NCBI GenBank assembly: GCA_949373155.1
Contig: CASICK010000001.1
Location: 124,001-188,000, forward strand
Origin: an uncultured Synechococcus sp.
GTDB taxonomy: Bacteria; Cyanobacteriota; Cyanobacteriia; PCC-6307; Cyanobiaceae
DNA: 64,000 nucleotides
Reading direction: 5' to 3'
Shown here: in pieces, positions 8,275 to 17,555 of the stretch
Layout: every line of letters starts with the position of its first letter
Numbering within the stretch: the first letter of the stretch is position 1
The notes under the pieces: generated by a model
What the model saw: only the letters and a program-made list of their open reading frames with translations
The model's database searches: none
Told to the model about the DNA's origin: nothing
Made by a program: the position numbers and the translations under genes

Positions 8275-9574
8275 GGCCCCAAGGCCTCTGGAGGGGCGTC
8301 GCCTCCTTGTAGCGGCATCGGGAAGCATCGCTGCGGTCAAGACCCCTCTTCTCGTGAGTGCATTGGTGAAGGCAGGGGCCGAGGTGCGTTGTGTCATCAC
8401 CCCCAGTGCCTCACGCCTTGTTAGCCCTGTGGCACTGGCAAGCCTGAGTCGTCACCCGTGTTTGCAAGATCGGGATCAGTGGGATCCATCGCAACCTCGG
8501 CCGCTGCATGTGGAGCTAGCTGAATGGGCGGATCTTGTGGTTGTGGCTCCGTTAAGCGCCACAAGCTTGGCCCGTTGGACCCAGGGACTCGGAGATGGAT
8601 TGCTGGCCTCATTGTTGTTGGCTTGCGAGCGGCCTGTGGTGGCGGCCTCCGCTATGAATACCGGGATGTGGGGCAATGCTGCGGTCCGACGCAACTGGGA
8701 GCTTTTGCAACGGGATGAACAGGTGCTCTGCCTAGGGCCAGAGCCTGGTTTGTTGGCTTGTGATCGCATTGGAGAGGGGCGAATGGCCGATCCCGCTTTG
8801 ATTCAATTGGCGGTCCTCCATGCGCTTCATCAAGGCAGCAAGGAACACCAACTGACGCGTGATTGGAGTGGTCGTTCCTTGCTCGTTACCGCTGGCCCAA
8901 CGGTGGAAGCGCTCGATCCTGCTCGAACGATCAGCAACCGCAGTAGCGGACGCATGGGCGTGATGCTCGCTCAAGCTGCCCGTTGGCGAGGTGCCCGGGT
9001 TGACTTGATCCATGGCCCCTTGCAGTTGCCTGACGCCTGGCTTGAAGGGTTGTGTTGCCACCCTGTGGAGTCGGCGCAAGCGATGGAGTCGGCACTCATT
9101 GATCTGCAGCCGGATGTTGATGCGGTGGCGATGGCCGCGGCGGTGGCCGATCTGCGCCGTCGTGGTGGAGCACTTCCTGAAAAACCCGCGAAGGCTGCCT
9201 TGGCCAGCGTTCTCTCGAGCGAAATGGAGCCTGTTCCAGACCTTTTGGCCGGCTTGGCTGAGCGCCGCCCCCCTGGTCAAGTGCTCTTGGGATTTGCTGC
9301 TCTCAGTGGTCAAGCTGATTCGCTGCTTGAGCGGGCACGTCACAAACTCTCTGCAAAACAATGCGATCTGTTGTTTGCCAACCCCATTGATCAGCCCAAT
9401 CAGGGGTTTGGCTCTGATCTCAATGGAGGCTGGTTGCTCAGGCGTGATGGCACACAGGAGCAGTGCGTACCCCAGTGCAAGCTCGAGCTCGCCAATCGCT
9501 TGTTGGATGAGATCGCCAGGCAACTGCCCGCAGCGCATCCCCTCAATTCGCCCGACGTTGACTCAGCTCTGTGA
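8264..9574 (+). CDS. coaBC: Bifunctional phosphopantothenoylcysteine decarboxylase / synthetase
   Basis: The 436-residue CoaBC fusion carries out two consecutive coenzyme A steps: ligation of cysteine to 4'-phosphopantothenate and decarboxylation to phosphopantetheine. The N-terminal flavoprotein CoaC half begins RRLLVAASGSIAAVKTPLL and has the AMNTGMWGN loop. The substrate flap GLLACDRIGEGRM has its active-site Cys at residue 166. The CoaB half starts near residue 205 (LLVTAGPTVEALDPARTISNRSSGRMG) and includes AAAVADLR and LLFANPI. Length and domain order are normal. It overlaps the upstream DUF2555 gene by 11 bases. Confidence 0.96.
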   Translation: MKIEAPRPLEGRRLLVAASGSIAAVKTPLLVSALVKAGAEVRCVITPSASRLVSPVALASLSRHPCLQDRDQWDPSQPRPLHVELAEWADLVVVAPLSATSLARWTQGLGDGLLASLLLACERPVVAASAMNTGMWGNAAVRRNWELLQRDEQVLCLGPEPGLLACDRIGEGRMADPALIQLAVLHALHQGSKEHQLTRDWSGRSLLVTAGPTVEALDPARTISNRSSGRMGVMLAQAARWRGARVDLIHGPLQLPDAWLEGLCCHPVESAQAMESALIDLQPDVDAVAMAAAVADLRRRGGALPEKPAKAALASVLSSEMEPVPDLLAGLAERRPPGQVLLGFAALSGQADSLLERARHKLSAKQCDLLFANPIDQPNQGFGSDLNGGWLLRRDGTQEQCVPQCKLELANRLLDEIARQLPAAHPLNSPDVDSAL

Positions 9575-9760
9575 TGTTTTGAGATCGGTCTCACTCACAG
9601 TGAAATTGCAGCTTTTATCGGTTTCAAAGTGCTCCTTTTAGGACCCGCAACGCGAAGCCTTGTTGAGAGCTGCAAAAGGCTTGCCGGAACCCACGTTTTC
9701 CCCTTGTAGGATCGAAAAATCGGTGGATACCGTCTTCGTCCGGCTAATCAGTCTTCTTCT

Positions 9761-10582
9761 ATGCGCATCCGTCCCCTGCTGGCCATGGTGCTAGCCCTCT
9801 GTCTCTTTGTTGTAACCGCCTGCAGTGGTGGTGCTGAGGCCATAGATCGATCCAACGTCACCTATGACGACATCCGCAATACGGGCAAGGCCAATGATTG
9901 CCCCACCCTGCCTGATTCGGCCCGTGGTTCCATCAGCCTGACGGCTGGCGCTGCTTATGAACTGCGCGGAATCTGCATGCATCCCTCCCAGGTCTTCGTC
10001 AAAGGCGAACCCGCCAACAAACGTCAAGAGGCGCAATTTGTTGAGGGCAAAATCCTCACCCGCTACACCTCGAGTTTGGATGAAGTCTTTGGAGATCTCA
10101 TCGTTGGTGAGGATGGTTTGAGCTTTAAAGAAAAAGGCGGGATCGATTTCCAGCCGATCACCGTTTTGGTTCCTGGTGGAGAGGAATTTCCCTTCACCTT
10201 CTCCAGCAAAAACCTTCAAGCCACCGCTGATGGTGCAGCACTCACAACCAGTACCGACTTCAACGGCACTTACCGCACACCGAGCTACCGCACCAGCAAC
10301 TTCATCGATCCCAAGGGTCGTGCGCTGACAACCGGTGTGGACTATCCCCAGGGCTTGATGGCCTTAGGTGGTGACTACGACGAACTGGAAAGCGAAAACG
10401 TCAAGCGCTACATCGATGGCACTGGCCTCATGAGCTTTTCAATCACCAAAATCGACCCAGAGACCGGTGAGTTCGGCGGTGTGTTTACAGCGATTCAACC
10501 CTCCGACTCCGATATGGGCGGCCGGGAGATCGTTGACGTGAAGATCAGCGGAGAGGTCTTCGGCCGTCTTGAGGAGGCTTGA
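9761..10582 (+). CDS. psbO: Photosystem II manganese-stabilising protein PsbO
   Basis: The 273-residue precursor has an N-terminal signal peptide (MRIRPLLAMVLALCLFVVTACSGGAEA), which sends it to the thylakoid lumen. There it shields the Mn4CaO5 cluster of photosystem II. Typical PsbO segments follow: LTYDDI-like VTYDDIRNTGKANDCPTL, the disulfide cysteines in NDCP and RGICMHP, KGEPANKRQEAQFV, and GGVFTAIQPSDSDMGG near the C-terminus. The TACSGG sequence in the signal could be read as a lipobox, which would make it lipid-anchored; that is an inference. A strong terminator follows 30 bases after the stop, so it is transcribed alone. Confidence 0.98.
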   Translation: MRIRPLLAMVLALCLFVVTACSGGAEAIDRSNVTYDDIRNTGKANDCPTLPDSARGSISLTAGAAYELRGICMHPSQVFVKGEPANKRQEAQFVEGKILTRYTSSLDEVFGDLIVGEDGLSFKEKGGIDFQPITVLVPGGEEFPFTFSSKNLQATADGAALTTSTDFNGTYRTPSYRTSNFIDPKGRALTTGVDYPQGLMALGGDYDELESENVKRYIDGTGLMSFSITKIDPETGEFGGVFTAIQPSDSDMGGREIVDVKISGEVFGRLEEA

Positions 10583-10610
10583 CCTCCGCTGTTCAGACGC
10601 ATTGATTCAA

Positions 10611-10637
10611 AAGGAGGGCTGAGGCCCTCCTTTTTTT
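10611..10637 (+). terminator. Rho-independent terminator of psbO
   Basis: A 7-bp stem GGAGGGC/GCCCTCC with loop TGAG is followed immediately by seven T residues. Confidence 0.92.
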
Positions 10638-10686
10638 GTGTCTTCTGGGAGAATTTCGCCATCCCTGATCCAGACATGAATCGCCG

Positions 10687-11856
10687 ATGACTGCCAGTTC
10701 CTCGTCCTCGCAGCGCACCGGGGTGATTGCTCCTTACGGAGGCACCTTGGTGGATTTGATGGTGTCAGCCACAGAGCATGCCGCGCTGAAGGCTTCTGCC
10801 ACCAGAAGCATTGAATGTTCCGATCGCAATGCCTGTGATGTGGAGTTGCTCGTGGTGGGTGGATTCTCTCCAGAGCGAGGATTCATGCATCAGGCCGACT
10901 ACGACTCCGTTGTGGCCGGTCACCGCACCACGTCTGGTTACCTGTTTGGGTTGCCGATCGTGATGGATACCGACCGTGAGGACGTGGCGGTTGGAGACAA
11001 GGTGTTGTTGACATATAAAGGTCAGGACCTCGCTCTTCTCACCGTTGGAGACAAGTGGGAACCCGACAAAGTGGTTGAGGCAAACGGTTGCTATGGCACC
11101 ACCTCGCTAGAGCACCCGGCGGTGCGCATGATCGCCACAGAGCGCCGTCGTTACTACCTCGGTGGCTTGATTCAGGGCTTGCAGCTTCCGGAGCGTGTCT
11201 TCCCTTGCAAGACGCCTGCTGAGGTGCGCGCCGGTCTCCCTGACGGCGAAGACGTGGTGGCATTTCAGTGCCGAAACCCCATTCATCGCGCCCACTACGA
11301 GCTCTTTACCCGTGCACTGCACGCCCAAAACGTCAGTGAAAATGCTGTCGTGTTGGTCCACCCCACCTGTGGCCCCACCCAGCAGGACGACATCCCTGGC
11401 GCCGTTCGCTTCCAGACCTATGAACGCCTGGCAGCAGAGGTGGATAACTCGCGCATTCGATGGGCCTATCTGCCATACGCGATGCACATGGCTGGTCCGC
11501 GTGAAGCCCTGCAGCACATGATTATTCGCCGGAATTACGGATGTACTCACTTCATCATTGGCCGGGATATGGCTGGATGTAAGTCCTCTCTTTCTGGGGA
11601 TGATTTTTACGGCCCTTATGACGCGCAGAATTTCGCCAAAGAGTGTGCTCCTGAATTAACGATGGAGACCGTGCCCTCCTTGAATCTCGTCTTCACCGAC
11701 GAAGAGGGGTATGTCACTGCGGAACATGCGGAGGCCCGCGGTCTGCATGTCAAAAAGCTCAGCGGCACCCAATTCCGCAAGATGCTTCGCAGTGGCGAGG
11801 AGATCCCAGAGTGGTTTGCGTTCCGCAGCGTGGTTGAGGTCCTTCGGGCCTCCTAA
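10687..11856 (+). CDS. sat: Sulfate adenylyltransferase (ATP sulfurylase)
   Basis: The 389-residue single-chain ATP sulfurylase converts sulfate and ATP to adenylyl sulfate, the first step of assimilatory sulfate reduction. The nucleotide-binding signature QCRNPIHRAH starts at residue 194, and the later blocks VHPTCGPTQQDDIPGAVR, GPREALQHMIIRRNYGCTHFIIGRDMAG and SGTQFRKMLRSGEEIPEWF are all present. Length is normal for the bacterial and cyanobacterial form without an APS kinase domain. It is preceded by the psbO terminator and followed 45 bases later by ftsH, so read-through into ftsH is possible. Confidence 0.97.
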   Translation: MTASSSSSQRTGVIAPYGGTLVDLMVSATEHAALKASATRSIECSDRNACDVELLVVGGFSPERGFMHQADYDSVVAGHRTTSGYLFGLPIVMDTDREDVAVGDKVLLTYKGQDLALLTVGDKWEPDKVVEANGCYGTTSLEHPAVRMIATERRRYYLGGLIQGLQLPERVFPCKTPAEVRAGLPDGEDVVAFQCRNPIHRAHYELFTRALHAQNVSENAVVLVHPTCGPTQQDDIPGAVRFQTYERLAAEVDNSRIRWAYLPYAMHMAGPREALQHMIIRRNYGCTHFIIGRDMAGCKSSLSGDDFYGPYDAQNFAKECAPELTMETVPSLNLVFTDEEGYVTAEHAEARGLHVKKLSGTQFRKMLRSGEEIPEWFAFRSVVEVLRAS

Positions 11857-11901
11857 TTTTTTCGATTTCTATTAACGTTCCTTCATCAGAGGCGAAGAAC
11901 C

Positions 11902-13758
11902 TTGAACAAGCGTTGGCGCAATGTGGGGCTTTATGTCCTGCTCGTAGTGGTAGTAATCGTTGTGGGTACGGCGTTCCTTGATCGTCCCGACCCTGCAACG
12001 GCGGCACGCACGCTGCGGTACAGCGATTTTGTGGAATCTGTTCAGGAAGACCAGGTCAGCAGAGTGTTGCTCTCTCCAGATCGTGGAACTGCTCAGATCG
12101 TTGAGACCGATGGTCGTCGTGCGGAGGTCAACCTCGCTCCGGACAAGGATCTCCTGAAGATGCTGACGGATCACAACGTTGACATTGCTGTTCAGCCCTC
12201 ACGTCAGCCAGGTGCTTGGCAGCAAGCAGCGACCAGTTTGATCTTCCCGTTGCTACTGCTCGGCGGTTTGTTCTTCCTGTTCCGCCGCGCCCAGGGCGGC
12301 GGCGGCGGCGGTGGTGGAAACCAAGCCATGAATTTTGGTAAGAGCAAGGCCAGGGTTCAAATGGAGCCGACCACTCAAATCACGTTTGGGGATGTCGCCG
12401 GAATTGAAGGGGCCAAGCTTGAGCTCACTGAGGTGGTTGACTTCCTCAAGAATCCAGATCGTTTCACCGCTGTAGGAGCGAAGATCCCTAAAGGTTGTTT
12501 GCTTGTTGGCCCTCCTGGTACGGGTAAAACCCTGCTCGCCAAAGCGGTGGCAGGTGAAGCAGGTGTTCCCTTCTTTTCGATCTCGGGCTCTGAGTTCGTG
12601 GAGATGTTTGTTGGTGTTGGTGCTAGCCGTGTTCGCGACCTGTTTGAACAGGCCAAGAAAAATGCTCCTTGCATTGTCTTCATCGATGAAATCGATGCTG
12701 TCGGTCGGCAGCGTGGCGCTGGTGTTGGCGGCGGTAACGATGAACGTGAGCAAACCTTGAACCAGCTCCTTACGGAGATGGATGGTTTTGAAGGCAATAC
12801 CGGCATCATCATCATTGCGGCAACCAACCGCCCTGACGTGTTGGATTCAGCCCTGATGCGTCCAGGCCGTTTCGACCGTCAGGTCACGGTTGATCGGCCT
12901 GATTACGCCGGTCGCCTCCAAATCCTTGGCGTTCACGCTCGCAGCAAAACTCTGTCTAAAGATGTGGACCTAGACAAGGTTGCTCGCCGGACCCCTGGGT
13001 ATACCGGTGCTGACTTGGCCAACCTTCTCAATGAAGCCGCCATTCTTGCGGCCCGCCGCCAACTCACTGAGGTGAGCAACGACGAGATTAGTGATGCGAT
13101 CGAGCGCATCATGGTGGGCCCCGAGAAGAAAGATCGGGTGATGAGTGAACGTCGCAAGCGATTGGTTGCATATCACGAGGCAGGTCATGCCCTTGTGGGG
13201 GCGCTGATGCCTGATTACGACGCCGTTCAGAAGATTTCGATCATTCCCCGTGGAAACGCTGGTGGTTTGACCTTCTTCACTCCGAGTGAAGAACGCATGG
13301 AATCTGGTCTTTATTCACGGACCTATCTCCAGAACCAAATGGCTGTGGCTTTGGGCGGTCGGGTTGCAGAAGAAATCGTCTACGGAGAAGACGAAGTCAC
13401 AACGGGTGCTTCCAACGATCTCCAGCAGGTGGCTTCCGTGGCCCGTCAGATGGTGACTCGTTTTGGTATGAGCGACAAGCTTGGTCCTGTTGCCCTTGGC
13501 CGTGCTCAAGGAGGGATGTTCCTGGGTCGCGACATCGCGGCTGAACGTGACTTCTCAGAGGACACCGCAGCCACGATTGATTCCGAGGTGTCGGATCTTG
13601 TTGATGTGGCCTATCACCGTGCCACCAAGGTATTGAACGACAACCGTTCTGTGCTTGATGAGCTCGCTGAAATGCTGGTTGAAAGCGAAACTGTGGATTC
13701 TCAGGAACTACAGGATCTGTTGATCCGACGCGATGTACGAATTGCTGAGTACGTCTGA
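11902..13758 (+). CDS. ftsH: ATP-dependent zinc metalloprotease FtsH
   Basis: The 618-residue membrane AAA protease is of the thylakoid FtsH2-like type that degrades damaged D1 during photosystem II repair. It has a first membrane span at residues 9-27, a lumenal domain, a second span near 112-130 and a glycine run. The Walker A motif GPPGTGKT is at 203-210, followed by the Walker [11 protein letters not shown], second region of homology and the zinc motif HEAGH at 425-429. The start is TTG ([10 protein letters not shown]), preceded by AGAGG; no nearby ATG fits the family N-terminus. The assignment to repair of D1 is by family, in keeping with the four psbA genes in the window. Confidence 0.96.
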   Translation: MNKRWRNVGLYVLLVVVVIVVGTAFLDRPDPATAARTLRYSDFVESVQEDQVSRVLLSPDRGTAQIVETDGRRAEVNLAPDKDLLKMLTDHNVDIAVQPSRQPGAWQQAATSLIFPLLLLGGLFFLFRRAQGGGGGGGGNQAMNFGKSKARVQMEPTTQITFGDVAGIEGAKLELTEVVDFLKNPDRFTAVGAKIPKGCLLVGPPGTGKTLLAKAVAGEAGVPFFSISGSEFVEMFVGVGASRVRDLFEQAKKNAPCIVFIDEIDAVGRQRGAGVGGGNDEREQTLNQLLTEMDGFEGNTGIIIIAATNRPDVLDSALMRPGRFDRQVTVDRPDYAGRLQILGVHARSKTLSKDVDLDKVARRTPGYTGADLANLLNEAAILAARRQLTEVSNDEISDAIERIMVGPEKKDRVMSERRKRLVAYHEAGHALVGALMPDYDAVQKISIIPRGNAGGLTFFTPSEERMESGLYSRTYLQNQMAVALGGRVAEEIVYGEDEVTTGASNDLQQVASVARQMVTRFGMSDKLGPVALGRAQGGMFLGRDIAAERDFSEDTAATIDSEVSDLVDVAYHRATKVLNDNRSVLDELAEMLVESETVDSQELQDLLIRRDVRIAEYV

Positions 13759-14383
13759 TCGTCAGCAGTGGTTGATGGCTTCTTTGCGCCGTCAGCCACT
13801 CATTATTGTTTTGCGGCCCAAGGAGAGTGATCTTCTTGGGCCGTTTTTGCAGTCACTGCTTTGTCAACGCCTCGATCAATTGGTTGATTTGGGTGTCCGT
13901 CACATTGAAATTGCCTGGATGGATCACTTTCGCTGGAGTGACCTGATAGCGACGATCCGTCTGAGGCATCCAACCCTTCAGTTGGGAGTGGCCTCTGTCA
14001 CGTCTCAACGCGGTCTCCAGGCGGTCATCGATCTCGATTTGCCCTATGCCATGTCGCCGCTGTTGGATCAGGGTCTGGTCTCGATGGCCCATCAACACAA
14101 CTGTTGTCTCGTTCCTGGTGTGATGACGCCAACCGAAATTCGGCAGGCGTTGGTTCTTGGTTGCCATCTTGTGAAATTGTTTCCAGCGAAGGTGCTGGGC
14201 CTCGATTACCACCGGCAGATTTCAGCGCCGATGGGGGATCTGCCCTTCATGATTGCTGCTGGAGGCTTGACTGTGGCCGACTTGGATCCGTGGCTATCGG
14301 CTGGTTACGACGCGATCGCCCTCGGTCGCGGCGTGCTCAATACCACGGCCGCCATCGCCGACCTACGAGGTTGGTTGACGTGA
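13733..14383 (+). CDS. eda: KDPG/KHG aldolase family protein
   Basis: The 216-residue TIM-barrel protein is of the Eda family, which cleaves 2-keto-3-deoxy-6-phosphogluconate to pyruvate and glyceraldehyde 3-phosphate. The Schiff-base lysine lies in LVKLFPAK, and the family segments [17 protein letters not shown] and MIAAGGL are visible. The exact start is uncertain: the GTG at 13733 overlaps ftsH by 26 bases, while a later ATG at 13775 begins just before [13 protein letters not shown]. It is probably expressed with ftsH. Whether an Entner-Doudoroff pathway is complete cannot be judged here. Confidence 0.85.
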   Translation: MYELLSTSDRQQWLMASLRRQPLIIVLRPKESDLLGPFLQSLLCQRLDQLVDLGVRHIEIAWMDHFRWSDLIATIRLRHPTLQLGVASVTSQRGLQAVIDLDLPYAMSPLLDQGLVSMAHQHNCCLVPGVMTPTEIRQALVLGCHLVKLFPAKVLGLDYHRQISAPMGDLPFMIAAGGLTVADLDPWLSAGYDAIALGRGVLNTTAAIADLRGWLT

Positions 14384-14422
14384 GTCTTGTCTGCTACAGA
14401 TGGGATAGTGATTTGATTTTGG

Positions 14423-15037
14423 ATGTCTCAGTTATCCATCAAGCTGAGCGATAAGGCGGATGCTCTGATCGCGCAATTGCAGAAAGAGATCTTTAATCGT
14501 CGCCGTAAAAAGGTCACGGCAGCTGGTGTTGTTGAAACCTTGATTGAAAGTGGTGCGCGCTCTCAGTCCGACAAGCGCTTTGCCACCTCTTGGCTCAATC
14601 TGATTGAAGACATTGAGAAGGCTGCAAAGCTGGCCACTGCGCATGGAAGCAAGCCCGCATCCCTGACGGATGAGGAATGGGTGATGGTGTTGAGTCATCG
14701 CAATCGCCAAGCCTCCAAACCGCGTCAAGCCAACAAAGCCAGCAAAGCTGCGAAGGCCGACCAGCCCGCTGCTGCCCGTACTGCTGATCAACGCACCACG
14801 ACCGCAACGAAAACAAAACGCGCCTCCTCTTCCTCGCGGGTCGCCAAAGCTCGGGTGGCCAAGACAACGGAAACGACTACTACTTCCTTGGCGTCAGTTG
14901 GGAAATCTCGTCAGGCACGCCGTGCCCGTAAGTCGAGTCCGGAGTCCACGTCGGCTCGCTCCACTGCCGGCCGTATGGCGAAAGCGGCAGCACAGTTGCC
15001 TAGCAGCAATGGGATCCAGTCTCCGGCCAGAAGCTAG
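14423..15037 (+). CDS. Hypothetical protein with Lys/Ala/Thr-rich basic tail
   Basis: The 204-residue protein has a folded-looking N-terminus of about 95 residues (SIKLSDKADALIAQLQKEIFNRRRKKVTAAGVVETLIE, then a helical part ending LTDEEWVMVLSHR). This is followed by about 110 residues of low complexity rich in Lys, Ala, Arg, Ser and Thr. The beginning resembles a ribbon-helix-helix-like or small helical DNA-binding module, and the tail is like those of histone-H1-like or nucleoid-associated bacterial proteins. No family is recognised with certainty. It lies between the KDPG-aldolase gene (40 bases upstream) and the convergent aroC. Confidence 0.75.
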   Translation: MSQLSIKLSDKADALIAQLQKEIFNRRRKKVTAAGVVETLIESGARSQSDKRFATSWLNLIEDIEKAAKLATAHGSKPASLTDEEWVMVLSHRNRQASKPRQANKASKAAKADQPAAARTADQRTTTATKTKRASSSSRVAKARVAKTTETTTTSLASVGKSRQARRARKSSPESTSARSTAGRMAKAAAQLPSSNGIQSPARS

Positions 15038-15049
15038 GGGTGGCATCGA

Positions 15050-16138
15050 TCACCAAAGGCTGCACTGCCCTTGCTGTCTGAGCAGGTGATCGGCAAGCAC
15101 CAAGCACACCATGGCTTCCACCATCGGCACGGCTCTTGGCAAGACGCAAGGGTCGTGGCGTCCTTTGGCTGAGAGCGTGGTGGCCTCCCCTGCCGCGTTG
15201 ATGGTCTGCTGCTCTTTGCGGATGGTTGCCGTTGGCTTGAAGGCCACGCGGATCACAATCGCTTCCCCATTGCTGATCCCTCCCTGAATTCCTCCGGAAT
15301 AGTTCGTGGCCGTATGCAGGCTTCCGTCCTGGGTGGGCAGGAAAGCATCGTTGTGGGCACTGCCCTTCAGCAGAGTGCCGGCAAAGCCCGATCCGATTTC
15401 AAAGCCCTTGGTGGCGGGCAGTGACATCACGGCTTTGGCTAAATCAGCTTCGAGCTTGTCGAATACGGGCATTCCCAATCCTGTGCTCGCTTGCCTCACC
15501 ACGCACTCAATCACCCCGCCGCAGGAATCTCCCTCTTGGCCGATCGCTTCAATGCGTTGGATCATCTGTTCGGCCATCCCTGCATCAGGGCAGCGCACGA
15601 TGTTGCTTTCCACTTGTTCGGGTGTGACTGAGCTGGGATCAACGCTCGCCTCGAGATCGTGGATTCGCTTCACCCAAGCGATCACTTCGGTGCCATTCGC
15701 TTTCCTGAGAAGCTCCCTGGCGATAGCTCCTGCGGCCACCCGTCCAATCGTTTCCCGCGCAGAGGCCCTGCCTCCGCCGCTGCGGGCCTGGATGCCGTAC
15801 TTCGCCTGATATGTGGCATCGGCATGGGAGGGACGAAAGGCCACTTCCATGTCTTTGTAATCCTGAGGTCGTTGGTCCTTGTTGCGCACCACCATTGCAA
15901 TCGGTGTGCCCAGGGTGACCCCATCCAGTAATCCGCTCAGGATCTCGACCTGGTCTGCTTCTTTCCTCGGTGTGGTGATGCGACTTTGCCCAGGCCGTCT
16001 GCGGTCGAGGTCGGCCTGAATGGCTTCAAGGTTTAACTCCAGCCTGGGCGGGCAGCCATCCACGATCACGCCCACGCCTCCACCATGCGATTCCCCAAAG
16101 GTGCTGATCCGAAATAATTCTCCGAAGCTGCTGCCCAT
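15050..16138 (-). CDS. aroC: Chorismate synthase
   Basis: The 362-residue product makes chorismate from EPSP with reduced FMN, the last shared step of aromatic amino acid synthesis. It begins [32 protein letters not shown] and contains the family signatures [32 protein letters not shown] and [14 protein letters not shown]. Length and motifs are normal. The gene stands alone and converges on the basic-tail protein gene with 12 bases between stops. Confidence 0.98.
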   Translation of the reverse strand: MGSSFGELFRISTFGESHGGGVGVIVDGCPPRLELNLEAIQADLDRRRPGQSRITTPRKEADQVEILSGLLDGVTLGTPIAMVVRNKDQRPQDYKDMEVAFRPSHADATYQAKYGIQARSGGGRASARETIGRVAAGAIARELLRKANGTEVIAWVKRIHDLEASVDPSSVTPEQVESNIVRCPDAGMAEQMIQRIEAIGQEGDSCGGVIECVVRQASTGLGMPVFDKLEADLAKAVMSLPATKGFEIGSGFAGTLLKGSAHNDAFLPTQDGSLHTATNYSGGIQGGISNGEAIVIRVAFKPTATIRKEQQTINAAGEATTLSAKGRHDPCVLPRAVPMVEAMVCLVLADHLLRQQGQCSLW

Positions 16139-16209
16139 GGGGCCTCCCTGCTGGGATGAGCGTAATCAGTCGGGTTCACTGTTGAGCTGTGATGAGCCCT
16201 GATCAGAGC

Positions 16210-16686
16210 TCAGATCAGGTCAGGAATCGCTGCCGTTGGACGTTCGCTGTCTGGAAGATCTCTGAGCATGGTGAAATCTTCAAAGCTGAATCCAGGCCCA
16301 ACACAGCAACTCACCAGGCTGTACGGACCTTCAGCTTTGGCAGCCTGCCAGTGATCCGCTGGAATCACCTGAACAGGATTGTGCATCGACAACACCTCTC
16401 GAGTTGCCTGATCAGCCTCCGGCTTGAGGCACCACAGACTTAGGGGCGCTCCTTGCAGATGGGTCCACACCTCATCGGCATGACTCACCCTGTGCCAGCG
16501 ACTGAGTGAACCTGCCTCTAAGAGATACAAGATTGTGCTGATGGCGCAGCGTTGTTGCTGATCAGGTCGCAACACGAGCACAGAGCTCCGATGCAGCTCG
16601 CGATACCAGCCGCCCTCTGGATGGGGTTGCAGCTTCCATTCCTCGACCAGCTTCTCAACGACCTCAGATGGGTTGCGTTCATTCAT
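16210..16686 (-). CDS. Cupin, DUF985 family, in betaine synthesis operon
   Basis: The 158-residue protein from the ATG at 16686 contains the DUF985 (Cupin_5) pattern: LQPHPEGGWYRELHRSS, a central ISTILYLLEAGSLSRWHRVSHADEVWTHLQGAPLSLW and a C-terminal VGPGFSFEDFTML. These are the two cupin beta-barrel motifs. The family has no firmly known reaction. The frame is open further upstream, but the ATG lies only 5 bases after the stop of the dimethylglycine methyltransferase gene, so it is the third gene of the betaine operon. A role linked to betaine or methyl-group handling is inference from position. Confidence 0.85.
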   Translation of the reverse strand: MNERNPSEVVEKLVEEWKLQPHPEGGWYRELHRSSVLVLRPDQQQRCAISTILYLLEAGSLSRWHRVSHADEVWTHLQGAPLSLWCLKPEADQATREVLSMHNPVQVIPADHWQAAKAEGPYSLVSCCVGPGFSFEDFTMLRDLPDSERPTAAIPDLI

Positions 16687-16691
16687 GGGAT

Positions 16692-17552
16692 TCACTCTTT
16701 TGGTTTGTGGAATCGCATCAGGCCCCAGCAAAGTTTTCCGGCTTGCCCTCCTTCAATCCAATGCTCAAGACCTGCGCTCATTGTTTTGAGGTACTCAGGA
16801 CTAATGCTCAGTTTCAGCTCGTCATGACGCCGTTGGAGTTCGTCTCGAACACGGCTGTAGTGGCGGATCAGCATTGGTGTGCGGTCATCCCAAATGTTGC
16901 GTTGCAGCCCAACATTGTTTGCCCAACTTTGGTATCGCTCTGGCGAGCCCAGATCGGAGAGGTGAATCCGTTCAAGGATCTTGGAGAGTGATGCTGAGGG
17001 CACACCGTCGGCTGCCATGGGGTCTGTCATGACCATGACGCCACCAGGCTTTAGAAGTCTTGCAGCTTCTCTCATCACCTTTTGGCGATCTCCCGAGTGG
17101 AGGATGGCATCCTGGCTCCAGACCACATCGGCGCAGGCATCCTCCAAAGGCACGGCTTCAAAAGAGGCGTCATGGACCTGGATTTGACGTTCCAAGCCGG
17201 CTGCACGATTGAGTTCACGATGACGGGTGTTCTCGACGGCAGAGATATTGATGGCTTCTACTTTTACCTTGGGGTTTTGGCAAAGGTGGCGAGCAGCTCC
17301 GCCGTAGCCGGAGCCCAGATCCACGACGGAACAGCTCTCGTTGGAGGAGCCAGTGCGTTGCGCATCAATGAGAGCGGCTAGCGCTTCCACCGTGCGACGA
17401 CTCGCAGTTGCAATCGGTTCTGTCTCCGCGTTGTAAAGCCCGATATGAATGTCTTCTCCGCCCCAAACCTCTGCATAAAAGCGGTCGGCATCGTTGCTGT
17501 TGTAGTAACCAGCGGCAGTGGAGGCAGCCTTTGAAAAAGAAGATTCAGCCAT
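16692..17552 (-). CDS. bsmB: Dimethylglycine (sarcosine/dimethylglycine) N-methyltransferase
   Basis: The 286-residue class I SAM methyltransferase completes glycine betaine synthesis by methylating sarcosine and dimethylglycine. SAM-binding motif I is VVDLGSGYGGAARHL near residue 76. The family segments YYNSNDADRFYAEVWGGEDIHIGLY at the N-terminus, VVWSQDAILHSGDR and LKPGGVMVMTDPM follow. It is 3 bases downstream of the glycine/sarcosine methyltransferase gene. The pair with bsmA is the known two-enzyme route from glycine in marine Synechococcus and halophilic cyanobacteria; substrate split between the two is by homology. Confidence 0.93.
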   Translation of the reverse strand: MAESSFSKAASTAAGYYNSNDADRFYAEVWGGEDIHIGLYNAETEPIATASRRTVEALAALIDAQRTGSSNESCSVVDLGSGYGGAARHLCQNPKVKVEAINISAVENTRHRELNRAAGLERQIQVHDASFEAVPLEDACADVVWSQDAILHSGDRQKVMREAARLLKPGGVMVMTDPMAADGVPSASLSKILERIHLSDLGSPERYQSWANNVGLQRNIWDDRTPMLIRHYSRVRDELQRRHDELKLSISPEYLKTMSAGLEHWIEGGQAGKLCWGLMRFHKPKE

Positions 17553-17555
17553 GAT

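Noticed and set aside
9575..9760. Promoter of psbO (TAGGAT near 9708)
   Set aside because: No -35 at a suitable distance, so the call would be a guess.
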